Assembly (NCBI GenBank): GCA_036571765.1
Contig: BROE01000001.1
Location: 2,365,573-2,429,572 of the forward strand
Direction: 5' to 3'
Length of the DNA: 64,000 nt
Origin: Plecoglossus altivelis
Taxonomy: Eukaryota; Chordata; Actinopteri; Osmeriformes; Plecoglossidae
Position 1 is the first letter of the stretch; every line of letters starts with the position of its first letter. The notes beneath the pieces were generated by a model. That model searched no databases, had not been told where the DNA came from, and was given only the letters and a program-made list of their open reading frames with translations. Shown here piece by piece: positions 49,201 to 62,650 of the stretch. The translations under genes were made by a program, and so were the position numbers.

Positions 49201-52200
49201 GGATGCTGAAACATTTGCCGTTCAAAAACGACCCAATACTTGTACTGTAAGAGCACCAGTGCTCTCTCTCCCACCAAATAATGGTGGTCCGATTTTCGTG
49301 TCAGCATGTTTAAACAGGCAAGTAGGAGTGCCTGAATGTGTTTGGTCCGTCCGTACGCTGGTACAGGGGTGCTCTGTGCCATGGCGTAGGCTAGGACAGG
49401 GGAGTCATGCGGACACTGTTGCGCACCCAATCTGTGCCAGTCACACAGTGACTACAACTGAGCTGCTGACCCTGGAAGGCTTGAGTTCTCGCATAGCAGT
49501 TAAACCTCTTACCCGGCTCCCTGCTCCCATTCCTAAACCCAGGTCTTTTACTTCTGAAGATCAACTCGAGCAGCAGCAACGCAGCCCGTTTAGACAACAG
49601 TTTAGCTCAGACCAAACTTCATAGGTAAAACAATGAAATGAAATGGAAATAGAGTGGCAGTCATTTCAACCATTTTTAATCAAACGATTTAGTACTTAAC
49701 ACACATAAGGCAGTCTGCACTTCAATGCAGACAGAACTCTGGCAAATTGAACCTGTGAGCGTGGGAATTCTGACGTGTTTTACAGGAAACTGGTTGCAAA
49801 GGACCAGAAGGGACAGGGATGACCTCATGGTTGGTCACATCCTGTCTCTGTCAGCTGTTGGAGATAGGGGGGACTTTCCTCGGTGAACAGGACTGTATAG
49901 TGTTTGCAGCCCATGCATCATATCCTTACTATGTGGGGAGTTTCATTGCTCCAATAATAATGACCAACTGAGCTGCTGGCATTACTGTGTTTTTCATCGG
50001 GTTCTGTTACGTTACTGTGATGTGTTAGAGGTAGTCATATCACTCAGTGCTTTCAACTAACAGCTAATCTTAGCTTTGCCTCCTACATAACCTTTCACTC
50101 TTTCGCTATTTCTGTCTTAAATTACATGCATAATGAACAGTGTCACTGCAAGTGATGAAAGATGTCCCTATATTTCAACGGGGTGTATCATAGGCTTTTT
50201 CAACCCCCAACCTTCAATACCCATCTACAATGGGCCAGAGACTCAGTCTTCCACAGAGTCATTTGAGACTGAACCATTGGCTTGTCCAATTATTCAGCTC
50301 TCAGTCTGTTGTAGTGGCAAGACAGCCACTGGTTTCAGACAGGGCTACATAGAGAATACCACACTCACATTCCAGCTTCCCCTGGCAGGGCTTGGCCTGT
50401 CACAGCAGATGGGCAGGGTGGTCTGAGTTTCAGCCAACATTTCTGGGTCACTTTTTTTTCTTCCCAAAGGGAGACGTTTAGAGTGTACCATGAATCAGGG
50501 AGTTTAAGGAGAAAAGGGAAAACATATATTATGTGTGTTCACATATATTTATTATACATATTAGATCTATTTTCTATATCCTTAGACTTTCATTCTAAAA
50601 ATACCGGTATTGAGTTTGGTCTTGACATGATATTCTAAGCGAGAGTGGTGATTTGTTCTACCAACAAAGAGGAAAGGTAAATGGTTGTGTAAACGTTAAT
50701 GGTTGTGTCTGCTGAAACACTTGCCAAAGAACCTCTGTTCAGATAGCTGCTGTTTTTAAGGCTAGCTGCCTTTGTAGACAGCAGGTTTTTTTTTTCCTGG
50801 GTACAACCTTTGTTTTTTGGCCAACAGCTGGTGGGAATGGAAGGCAATTGTAAAAAGCAATTGGCCAATCGGTGGAGGGGATAGTGGAAGTACTGCCCTA
50901 TGAGGGGTGGGGTTGATCCAAGAGACACAAGGCCAAACAACTAGCAAGTCCAGACTGATCGCAAAACTGTCCTTGTTTCGTGCTTGCTGTATGGGGTGGG
51001 TTAAGCTATGGGTGACATGTAAATGTATCGACTTTAGGTAACACTGAGGGCTATGTTCATACCTACACACACAGGTACACATACACACACATCTATGCAT
51101 ACAGCACCTGATGGTAAAGTGGATTGAATAAAATGGAAGGGGGGACACAGGTTAGACAATAGAAACACCTACACATTGCAACAGCTGAGTGATTTTGGCA
51201 CGTTCTGCTGAAGCAGTTGTGCTTTAGTCTTTCCCAAAGCTTCAATGTAGGTGCTAATCAGAACATGCAACAAGAGAGACACAAAGAAAAGGCTAAGATG
51301 TGATGACAAGGTGAGAGTGATTGCTGATTTGTGTCACAAGCGTTGATCCCTATTGACATAATTCCCAAGAGAACCAAAAGGAAACAAAGATATTGAACAA
51401 GTTGATGGTGATAACTGTGGCTGTCCTTCCTTTATTGAACAGAAATTCACACAACTGCTGCATGTGCTACAGTCAGATCCGCCAGTTTGCTGCACTGAGT
51501 GGTGCCATATGGCCCGCCAGACCCTTGTCACTGAGTAACTGATCACAACTGGCAGACTGGAGTTGGAGAGCACACATCAATACTACAGTTGCTGCCGTGC
51601 ACATCCATTGATTGCACATTCACGAGTGCTGTCAATTTTGGTTGAAGAATGAAGAGGTACAGTCAGCATTTCCAGAGTTGGCTTCAAGTACCCTGGCCTT
51701 GCACAGAGTGACCCTCAGCTGTCCATAAAGCCTCAGTGAAGAATGACATGTGGCTCTGTAAAATGTTGCAGCACCTGGGGTCACAGTAGGGACTCCGAAA
51801 CAAAGCCAGGGGAGTGATGACGGCAACGTTTATTGGGAATAAATGATTTCCTCTTGGGACTGGCTCTGAGACTCTGCAGTATGTAATGAGCCATTTTCAC
51901 TCAGCCCGTGCGTCGGAAAATGTATATATAGTAAATGTCGCGGGCAATGAGAGGCGTTGACAGGTAGAGAGAAAGAACTAAACAAACTCCTCCACTGCTC
52001 TGTGAAAGGCTGGAGAGAAGGCAACGAAAGAGATTAGCCTTGAATGAGGGCTGCTGATGCATGTGAGGAGTGTGTGAGTGAGTGTGTGTGTGGAAAAAGC
52101 AAAGCTGAGCAAACAGCAGCAAGGATCCCACCTCACGTAGGATAATAGTGAACTTTATTATGTCTCTGTTGGTGTTATGTTCCATGTGTGTTGCTGTGCC

Positions 52201-55200
52201 AACACCTCAAACAAAAACAGCTTCAGAAAATGGTTCGTGATATGAAAACAGAAGCCTACATGCTCTTACATTCTAATACGTAGCCTAGCAATAGCTGGCA
52301 GCACTTTCCCCTACTCCCTGGATTGTAAACATGTACACACATCTCAACTGGGCTTATAAAGGCCACAGAGGCTAAGACTTGGTGGTTTGGCTTCGCTCTG
52401 TTTCTACCAGAATATATAGAAGACTAATCAGAGTAATGACTGTCAAACCAATGGGATGAATTTCTTCATCCTTGTCTACTCCAGTCATGATTCTACAGGC
52501 ATCCAATGCTCTGGTCTGGTCTCTAAGCGAGTTGAATGAGTTTGCTCTGCCGCAAAGAACAGGCTTCCCCTTTCCTGGGAGAGAGAGAGAGATGGAGAGA
52601 GAGAAGGAGTCCAGACGTTTTGAGTAAAGGATACTGGTATGGGGATGTTATGACTATGATAATCTGGTCATTAGCGATTTGGATCATTTTAAAATTTCAG
52701 ACCTAGTCTAAAGGCAAACTGAGTCAAATTTCTTACTGTCACTGGGCTTCATCTCAAGTCCGCTGACTTCTAAATAGTTGTGACCACTGGGTGGAACAAT
52801 GCTTTAGCCCCTGAATGTGTAGTGATTCTTGAGCATTATGTTTCAACTGAGGAGTTAGACGACAGCCAATCAGTTAACTGTGAAGATACTATTTTATAAA
52901 ATGTCAAAAAACAACACCAAAGGTTTGAAATGGACTATGTTTTACAATCACATACAGGTAGCCTCCAAATAGCTTCTGTAAGCATAAGAAATGCATTACA
53001 ACTGGGAAAATTATATTAAAGCACATCTGTGATAGCGTTTTACTGTTCACCAGTCTGCCACAGAGCGGAAACATAGAAGACATGAACGAGCCCCGGTAGC
53101 TTCTTCTCTTGAAACATGAAGCGTTTCTCCATTCTCTCCTATCAACGCTTCCCCCATCTAAGTTCTCTTAGTAACAAAAAAACAAACATTTTTGTGGAAG
53201 TCACAACCGCAGTGCCTTAGAGAATACCTTTTCTCTGGAAACCGTGCTGGCCTTGGTAGACTTGCTGTGTCAGAGACAAGGCAACATACAGAAACAAACT
53301 GCATGTAGACAGATGCTTTTGAGGATTAGCCATCTATTGGCACCTCTTTTGTGGAGTGCTAGGAGGCTGGATATGACACTGTCTGTGACTTGGCAGTGGC
53401 AGTCTCAGGACCTAATGGACACCAACAAAAAGAGTCATCTTAATGGTACTGAAGTTGTAAAGATGCCTCTTTATTTGATCTGATAACTGTGCCTAATGAT
53501 CACAAAACAAGTCAGTCCAAATACATTTTTTCACAATATTTTAGAATGTGACCAATTGTATGGCAGTCATGTGAATATGTATTAACACTTGTTTTTGACA
53601 AAATACAATAAGGCAGGTTAGCTTCTGATACCATCATTAAACATTGCATCTCAGCCCACTGCAGAGATGCGATGGGACAGTCGATCATACTTCTTGACTT
53701 AATGCCAGATGAACTGGCATACTAAAGTATGTTGCTTACTGTCCTCTAGCTGTTTTGACCTTCAACTGTAATCTGCATCAGTATGTGGTTAAGAGTGAAT
53801 GTATGTACTATTCAGTGAACCAGGGTCTGTTTCAATCCAAACTGACATTGTATGTACCAACTCCCTGCAGCCCTTTTTTAAAGAACCATTTTTGTCAAGC
53901 CACAGCTTGCCAGGGGAGAATCAGTCACCAGACAAGTTGAGAAAGGCAAACATGTCTGAGAAAAAAGAAGAACCATTTGACCTGATCTGAATACATATTT
54001 CAAAGAATGCCCTCGAACAAACTTTTACACCATTCAAATCACCCTCTGCATGGCATTCCGTAACTGTGATTTGTGTGGTATAAACAGTAAAAGCAAAGTG
54101 TATCATTAGTCAGGCAGTGAGAGTGTCAGCATCAGTATTCTGCATGGAGTCCATATCCAGCTGCTTTCTTTAAACACTCCAGCGGAAACACGTATTACTA
54201 TTGCTTTTTCATTGTGAAAGATGTCTCTGTAACCGGTATGACCTCTTCATCCACACTGTGAAAGAGTTGACTATAGCATGACATAGACAGATTAAGTCAT
54301 CGTTGATGGTATGGCACCAATTACCAGAGGAATATACAGTAATTACCCTGAGGTGCAGTTCATCAACACTACTGACACCCAGGCTATAACACAATCTAAG
54401 TTGAATTGAAGGATGGTTTTGTGGTAGAGTACTGAATCAATTTTCCCTTGAAACAGTCCTGAACAGGAACCCTTATACATAACAGCGATGCTTTTGTTTT
54501 TATTGTCATACAATTCCAATCTCTGTAAAGTGTGACTTGGATGATCTTAATTATGTGTTAAAGCTTCTCCCATCATCAGAGATATCATGTGGTCTTGTCT
54601 CAACAATCAAACCAGTGAAACACCCCAAAACCTTAATTTGGAAGATCTGCAAAAGCAATTAACTGAGGCTTTTGTATTTTCTATTTGTACCTGAAGTTCC
54701 AGTCAGCGAAAGGCTGTAGTATATGCCAACTTTTTGATGCCAGAGGCGTGGGACAGGTAAAGCACAAAATAGTCAAATTTGAATACTGCAAATTATTTTT
54801 GAGGACATGTTCAGTGTTTGTCCGTTGTTGATGTTTGTTGTCAGGACAACCAGATCAAGTAGAGTAGGTATCAATATTAGTGGATGCAAGTGACATGTAA
54901 AGGCACATTTTTTCAGTAATGGCATATATCCCTTTGGAATCAAGTGTTTGTGAGTTCTGTAAATCCATTTATTTCTCAGTTTTACTTTAACAGTGTAAAA
55001 GAGGCCCAGAAATTGCACATAATGAACAACTACCCTGCCAATCCTGTCAGTTGGTGTGACCAAAATGGTCGCAAGCTGACAGTCATGTCCCCTGTGTGTG
55101 TTTTGCGAAAGTAATGCTCTGCTTTCCCCATTGTAACCTCAAAACGCTGGTCATTGGTTTTGCCAGCTATGTGGCAGACTCCGCAAGCGTGTTTTATATA

Positions 55201-58200
55201 CACCTCCTTTAAATAAACTGACGAAAGGAGCGCGCCTCCACCACATGTTCTCTACACCGTGTTTATAACCAAAGCTCACGCTCATTATATTTTAAATGAA
55301 TTGTAGCTTTAAGGTCCTGAACACTTTGTATGGGGAATTCTAAAGGGAGACTGTAAATCTTTTGCTTTGTAATCATGTTTATATTTCTACAAAGCAAGAG
55401 TGAGTGGCATCCCTCCCACGCAAGAATATGATATAAATATTAAACCAAGTCGCTGCTGGGTACGGTTCAGCATTTCTGTGGTGTGACTGTCCCATCTTGT
55501 ATGGGGCTGTTATTTTCAAATCCGCCCACCAATACAATGCATTCACACCCCTTAAACTCCAAGCTAGCTAGCAAGGCAGTGACAAGTGCCCACAAACCAG
55601 TGAAGCAATGAACAGATCCCTTCTTTTAATTTGAATCTGCTTTATACACACACACGCCTATGCTGCAGGTTGATCGCAATCTCTAGCAAATGTTGAATTC
55701 CCCTGAACATTAACTACTGAACTTGCTATTGACCTTCTGAGATGGAAGCAGAATTCACTTGAACATTAACCAAACAGACTACGTAAGCTCCCATGGAAGT
55801 TTAAGTGCTCTATGGATAGTTAGGATTATTATTATTCTGCATATGTTACTTCAGCAATGGTCTATGTTCTTTGATGTTGCTCTCCCTTTTAACGCCTGTG
55901 CCCCTAGCCCCACCCACACAACTCTGTCTGCTCATAGACTTTGAGTGATATCTCCCCACTCATAGTGTACTGTATATCTCTGCTATCCCCCCCTCCTCGC
56001 CCCCCAACTGTCCCACTGCAGATTGACAGGTAATGAACCCCTGTCCATCCTTCCGCTGAGCTCTCACCCGGAGGAGAACGTGGGCAGGGCCCACTACAAG
56101 CTGTGTGACCGGCTCAAACTGGAAAAGAAGCAGCGCAGGATGTGCAGACGAGACCCGGGGGTGGCTGAGACCCTGATGGAGGCCATCAGCATGAGCGCCC
56201 TGGAGTGCCAGTATCAGTTCCGCTTTGAGAGATGGAATTGCACCCTGGAGGGGCGCCACAGAGCAAACATTCTAAAACGAGGTAGGCGAACATCCCAACG
56301 TCTTTACAGAGGGTTTAGTTGGGAGCAGACGTTCGGGTTGAGCTGCTTCCTGCCTGAGGTACATTTTTCACTGCAATGGTTTCTTCTCATGACGACAGGC
56401 TTCAAGGAGACGGCTTTCCTGTACGCCGTCTCTTCCGCGGGGCTGACCCACGCCATGGCCAAGGCCTGTAGCGCTGGGCGGATGGAGCGCTGCACCTGTG
56501 ACGAGGCCCCAGACCTGGAAAACCGGAAGGCCTGGCAGTGGGGAGGCTGCGGTGACAACCTGAAATACAGCAACAAGTTTGTCAAGGACTTCTTGGGCAA
56601 ACGCTCCAACAAGGATCTACGTGCACGCGTAGACATGCACAACACCAACGTGGGCATGAAGGTGGGGTTTTATTCTCCCTTTGTCCAGTATCTGGCCCTT
56701 GTAGTGGCTGGACTGCACATGTACTCATCATGCAGGTAGCTTGTTATGTGTCATGCCATGTGTTTTCTCAAAGTTAGGCTGTTCTGGGTTGAATGTTGAA
56801 CATTCTACATGACCCAAACGCTTGTATTGGTCAGGGTTGATTGGTTGATCGTCATCATCAGTCCAAGAGACAGCCAAGTGACCATAGTAGTTGTTAAACT
56901 GACCATAGTGGAATTCAATGTGACCACGAATAAAAAACAAAGACACTAAGTTTTATGGGCATTCCAGTGGTCTTCGGGATTCGTTTACCACATGCTGTGG
57001 TTCTTAAGCAAATACTATAGATTTTCAAGCAAAGGCTTAATAATAAGATAAAAGCCCAGCCTAAATATCTTAAATTGACTGCTAAATATGGTAAAATCCA
57101 AATACGGTCATTAATCAATGTTCGGTTTTCCCTCTTAAATTAGAGGGAGAATTACTTTCGTTTGTGCCTCGGCGAGGCTCTGCAGTTGTTTGTGGTGAGG
57201 GAGCTGGGACCTTTTTCATCTTGGAAGTGATTTTAATTGCAAAAACAAAAAGAGGGGAGAATGGTCTTAAACTGTCAAGCCAAAGCAAACTTAAGGTCTG
57301 GCATCCACTTTATTCTGAGTTTCGTCTATTGTAGCCATTTTTATTTTGGTAGGAATATAAATTATCCCAGAAGCACACTTCCTAAATGTTACCAGACACA
57401 AACGTCTCCCTTAAGGCTGATGTGTGCTCTTCCTCTGAGCTTGAAATATATTCCCTCCAGATATTTTATTTGTGATAAAAGATTTACAACACTGTTTTTG
57501 TTCATCCTTTCTCTTTTTTTTGCACATGTAGTAAGGTGTACCACGTATGGGGTGAAATCCCACATGAAGCACAAATATTGGAATGTGCTAGCCTCTGCAT
57601 CCTCCAACATTTTAAAGCTGACATTTCACATTTTCTTGAACTGCAGCTTTGGTGGATATGCACTTCTTATCCACCAATCTGTTTCCCAGTGTGAGAAAGG
57701 AACAGTTGAGACTCTCCGAGCTTTCTTTGGACAATAAGTACTATGGATTTTCACACAAAATCTTTTTACGTTGTGGTTGCTTCTGAGCCACACAGGAAAA
57801 TTAACAATTCCAGCCACAGAGAGTTCAGGCAATATGACAATGTGTACTATTGACTAGTGTGTGAAGCTCTTGTCTAGCATTGGTATGAGTAAAAAAAAAA
57901 CCTTCTACAGTATTTATCTATAATGTACGGTACTGTTGATTACGTGTTACCTTTTGACATATGGTTGACATACTTACGGCATACGGTTGTATTGCTTTCC
58001 TGTACAAGTTGTTGACTAGCTTGTGTAACCACGGATGCTGATGATAGTTGGCCTAAGAGATCATCCATGGGTCATTCTCCTGCATGTACATTTGAACAAC
58101 CCAAGCACAGGGGCTCGAGTGTGGCTGAACTGTCTCCCTCTTTCCCATGGACACGTCAATGGGCCTTTTATTCAACAGATGGCTCCTCAGTTCTCTTATT

Positions 58201-59168
58201 GTAATAGCAGTGATTGACTTTAATCAAACGTCATTATCTGTGGTTATCAATCACTGCTGTCGACCAACAAAGATCCTATAGATGTGTTCATGTTTTCATA
58301 GACTGTACTACCCTTTTTAAAAAGCCTCGTACGTAAGGACACATAGTTGTTTTTTCATATAATGTTACTGAGAGTTTACCAAATTAGATAGTTAGGCCAG
58401 TGATACCAGTAAGTAACATCCCTGCGGCTCCTTTGTGTGGACCAAATTGCGATGGATTATGGATATGGTTTACATCAGACAACCCATGATTTAAAAACAC
58501 TGACATAAAAAGAATTCGGTGCCCTTCAAGTTGTTTAAGTAATTTCGTTCCTCTTTGAAATACAGTTTACCCCACAAATGTTAGAGTATCTTTAATTATA
58601 TGTGTCAGTCAGTTTATGGACTTATCAGGGTGTGTCTTTTATTTCCCAACTTAATTTACATTCTGTCCTCTCTGTCAACCAGGTGATTAAGGCTGGGGTG
58701 GAGACCACTTGTAAGTGCCATGGGGTTTCAGGCTCCTGCACCGTTCAGACCTGCTGGAGGCAGCTGTCTCCCTTCCATGAGATTGGTAAGCAGTTGAAAC
58801 AGCGCTACGAGACATCCATGAAGGTGGGCAGCTCCACCAACGAAGCCACCGGGGAGGGGGACATATCCCCTGGCAGAGCCCAGCAGCAGCAGCCTGTGCC
58901 GGGACCCAGCGACCAGATCCCTCGTACCATGGACCTGCTCCACATCGAGGACTCTCCCAGTTTCTGCCGGCCCAGTAAATACTCGCCGGGCACATCGGCT
59001 CGCAAGTGCTATAAAGACAAGAACTGTGACGCCATCTGCTGTGGGCGGGGCCACAATACCCAGAGCCGAGTGGTGACAAGGCCCTGTCAGTGCCAAGTGC
59101 GCTGGTGCTGCTACGTAGAATGCAAGCAGTGCACACAGAGAGAAGAGGTCTACACCTGCAAAGGGTAG
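43169..59168 (+). CDS. wnt9a: Wnt9a, secreted lipid-modified signalling ligand
   Basis: Wnt ligand known from joint and craniofacial cartilage development and, in zebrafish, from blood stem-cell emergence. Exons: 43169-43260, 56022-56281, 56399-56661 and 58683-59168. They total 1101 nt, or 366 aa; human WNT9A is 365 aa. Exon 1 encodes MLDGHLLLGW and a hydrophobic signal peptide ending near TTAYFG, matching human MLDG...SAAYFG. Family blocks include DRLKLEKKQRRMCRRDPGV, the N-glycosylation site N103 (NCT), and CTCDEAPDLENRKAWQWGGC. The palmitoleoylated Ser is S221 in CHGVSGSC, and the end is the Cys-rich CTQREEVYTCKG. The region between about residues 255 and 280 (GEGDISPGRAQQQQPVPGPS) is a poly-Gln/Pro-rich linker that varies in the family. 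All phases join without shift. Intron 1 is 12.8 kb; intron 2 is 117 bp and stop-free in frame. Confidence 0.97.
43261..56021 (+). other. wnt9a: wnt9a intron 1 (12.8 kb)
   Basis: No gene is seen. Open frames are short and unsupported. Contents include a C-rich patch at 46590-46680 with a CACGTG E-box, short CA tracts near 51063 and 52065, and a GA-rich run near 52575. It is the longest intron in the window and a natural place for wnt9a enhancers, although none is identifiable by eye. Confidence 0.75.
46590..46680. repeat. C-rich low-complexity patch with CACGTG
   Basis: Runs of four to seven C alternate with short loops on the plus strand, so the minus strand has four or more G-runs. The patch ends in CACGTG at 46675-46680. 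It lies about 3.4 kb into wnt9a intron 1. Confidence 0.6.
56282..56398 (+). other. wnt9a: wnt9a intron 2, 117 bp, frame-preserving and stop-free
   Basis: GTAGGC donor and ACGACAG acceptor. Its length is 39 codons and the exon frame reads through without a stop, so exons 2 and 3 sit in one open frame. The intervening peptide is not Wnt-like; family alignment joins KRG directly to FKETAF. Confidence 0.9.
56662..58682 (+). other. wnt9a: wnt9a intron 3 (2.0 kb)
   Basis: No gene is seen. A 166-codon open frame at 57237-57737 has no recognisable similarity and is treated as chance. Retention of this intron would add about 25 codons and stop at 56737-56739. Confidence 0.75.
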
Positions 59169-62100
59169 TCCCAGGCACAGTGCCCTGGCTATCCAAGGGT
59201 AGCCCTGTGAGGGTGGTGGTGGTGGAGTTGGTGGTGGTGATGAATAGATGAATGGACGAATGGAGGATGGTTGCAGGTCATTTTGTTTTTGGACAAATGT
59301 CTTGCAGAAGTGGACAATGGACAGTGGAAGTGGAGAGGAGACCAATGGAGGAGCCATAAGCACTTTGAGGGATTTCCGGGGTTGTTTCTGACGTGCTGTG
59401 GCCCTGACTCAAGAGGTTGCAGAAGAGATTGCCCATGCCAGACAACAGGGTCAGTGTCCCATGCTTTTTGTGGCTGAGTTGCCTTGGAGAGAGACTACCT
59501 CCCCCATTCAGCATTCAGTCAGACCTGTCAGTGAGAAAACACAGGGCTTGGCAGCTGTCTCCAGCGAGCACGCTGTTAATGAGGATCCGATACATGGACA
59601 ATAATAGCAAAAGACTGGTTTTCAGGCCTTGCCTAAAGTAGTGTGTGTGTTGGCAGAGTGAATGGGTGCGGGTGGGGGGTCAAATGACAACTTATATGGC
59701 AATCAGGACCATACTCTGAAACTGTTGAGAAGACAGGGTGCAAGCTTTATTTTACACGCACATATTTACACTCACACGCAAATGTGTGTATGCATATGTA
59801 TGTAAATAGATTCAATTGTATTATACTGATATTATTATACAAGCCACTTATCTGAATATGCTATGACAAACCACTAACCACACAAATGTTTTGTTTGTGT
59901 GTTCGCTCTCTTTATTTTTCTGAATTAACTTTGACAAAGCAGCACATTTTGTGTTTTTTCTCTCTCGCTGTGGATAAAAAATTGATCCTTTTGGGACAGA
60001 TTTTCACAAAGAGAGAACACTTGTTCACTTTTCTTTGTCTCTCTTTACACTTTAGTCAAACTGTTTGTGAATGCATGAACAGAAGATTTGATCTTTGCCA
60101 GCTAATTTAGGCTATTTTTGGCCTTGAGCTACAATGTTCAGGGAATAATTGAAACCACTATAACTATTTGGACTAAAGAAAGAATGAAAAAATCAGTGAA
60201 TCTGTATTCAATTGTAGTTTGAGGAGGGATTGGCCTAGAGTTTAGTCTGCTACCATCCACATGACAACATCTCTAACCAGCAGAGTTTGTCTTCTAAAAT
60301 TGCTGACTTGATGCAAACCCCTTTAGCGAATGGAGATGCAGTATGGTGTTATTTGTTAAGAATTTAGTTTTCATCGTTGCTTTTGTCTGGGGTTTTGGTT
60401 CCCGTCTGATATAAAATATTATAATCAAAACTGGAGACCAGAGGAACTGTAGCCCCTACTATCTTCTATCTTTCCTGCCTCTCTCTCTACATCCACAATT
60501 TGAACGAGCCTCATGCAGAAAGTATACATGCTTCGCCCTCGTATTGTTGGGTTGGTTAGATTGAACAGCATGACGCAAAAAGATTGAAATCTAAGTTGAC
60601 ATGTCTGCAAAACTGTTCAAATGACCAGCAGCAGAGTGGATCCAACCGTGCAAAACTACAGCACGAGACAACACCCAGACCACCTGCCCTATGCAATTGT
60701 GTATGACCGTAGACACCTGGCAAGCAATTACTTGCATTACCAATCACTTTAACATTTTATTAGATATCCAGCATAATTCAGCCTTATTTTAGATGGTTGT
60801 GAATTAACTACTGAGTGAGGATCCGACATGTATGATAGCCCCATTCACGCACTGAAGCCTGGAAACCTTCCATTTCCCTTAATATTTAAAGTCCTGTATT
60901 TATAAATATCTACAGTGCAGAATTTATTTCTTCTTGTTTGTAAATAAAAATAAATAAAGTAAGGTTTATTCTCCTGTGGTATAGGGACAAGAGTGAGGCA
61001 TATGGATAAATCTCACCGGCAATTGAAAAGGAAATTGGTAGCAAGACAGAGGTTGGACCGAGACATTTAAAGCTGGGAAGTCTGGTGGTAGACTGTTGAT
61101 GATTTGTCGACGAAGGCTAACCATGACTATTGAGTAATTGCTGCTGTAAACTTGTGATTGTAGGAGGTTGTAATCATCAGTAAGTGAAACCTGACTGTTG
61201 TCAGTAGGTCGCGTGCCAGCCAAAGATGTCCCAGACCTCAACTATGTCCGAAAGACATATTTTGCCTGTATTTTAAATGGTGACACTAAAAGAGTCGAAA
61301 TTAGAGTTAAACCACCTACACCGATACAAGAAAATCCTTTGCTCTGGAGAGAGAGCCTGGGGGAAGTTGTTCGTCCCTTGTCGTTGAATTCCAAACATTT
61401 CAAATGAGGATGCATGCCAAATAAAGAATGGTCAAAACATATACATAGAACTTTGCAAGCCTCATGGAAACCATAATGGCTATGCTGAGAGGCCTGCCTC
61501 CCACAGCTTTTGGTGTGTGTATTCTACACATTTCACTGCCCATGACTGTGGTTCTCTATAGTGGTAATTTATTGAATGGATATAAAATGGTAAACAGTCA
61601 TGAGAGAAACACATTATGCACATTGTGTGCTTTATAGGCTTCATATTGTACATATACACTATATTATTTTCAAGACAAAGGACAGCATGATACAACAGTC
61701 AGTTTTTTATGTCAGTGTCTTAGTCCTCCATAATCTATTTTTGAACCAATAGCTGCACTCTGCACTGTTGTCAGTGGATCATGTATACAAATAAATCTAT
61801 TTTGTAGGAAAAATGAAAATAAAAGAAAGATAAATTATTTTCAAATATATTATGAGCATTTGTTCAGTGTAAATAACGTCAAGTCAGAACAGATTTTTTA
61901 CCCTTTATTTTTTATTCTGTTCTTTTGGCGCAATGGGTGTTTGCTTCATGGGGTTGCAGTGACAAGAGGCAGTTTACACTTTGCTTTTAGGTCATATAAT
62001 TTCTTCTTATCTAACAATCACAATTGTGAATAATATAATTGTTTTAATTTCAAAGTAAATCCAACAAATTTATTTCATTTATATTTGACACAAGATACAT

Positions 62101-62650
62101 TTCTGAAGGTATTTAAAATGGTTGATACTTAAGATAGCTGAATCTGAAATTTGACGTGGCGCAGCCCTGTGCAAATAGTTTGTCTTTGTATGATTCATGG
62201 TTTAGAACAATTGTAAAAAAAAAAAACATTGGTGGGTTTGTAGATGGCTGAACGTATATGTATACTGCTAAACTATACAGAACCTGATATTTGTGTTTGG
62301 ATTAATTGATCCTATTTTCTGCCAGGCCTTTAAATTATTTCCCCCCAAATAAAATTAACAAGGTTTCCGTTAACCATGCCAATTTGTCCCAAGATTTGTC
62401 CTGTGCCTGTAAATAAACACAACAAACATGTGTTGCCCTTTTGTGATGATACTATACCAACAAAGATTTATCTGTGTTCACTTATTCATGTCTTATGGGA
62501 ACCCTAAATTATTTTCCTCTACCTCATGTGTATAGCTTGTCGGTATAAACAGATCACAAATGACTGGTAAGAATGTATTTAAGTTATTTAACATCTTTGT
62601 ATAACAAAGGCAAGAAAATCTGAAATAATAAAATAATTTTTTTAATTACT
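59169..62650 (+). other. wnt9a: wnt9a 3' UTR region with several poly(A) signals
   Basis: After the TAG, the sequence becomes strongly AT-rich. AATAAA occurs at 60943, 60953, 61420, 61790, 62348, 62412 and 62627. The 62627 copy is followed by a GU-rich segment (TGTTTTTGTCTCCTGTTAGTG) and is the best candidate distal site. The 60943/60953 pair is the best proximal one. A short GGT repeat lies just after the stop (about 59210-59241). No further gene is recognised. Confidence 0.5.

Noticed and set aside
57237..57737. 166-codon open frame in wnt9a intron 3
   Set aside because: No recognisable domain or splice support, and it lies wholly inside an intron. The sequence is AT-rich and low in information.
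58728..59363. 211-codon minus-strand open frame over wnt9a exon 4
   Set aside because: It is the antisense shadow of a GC-rich coding exon; the sense strand encodes a conserved Wnt domain.
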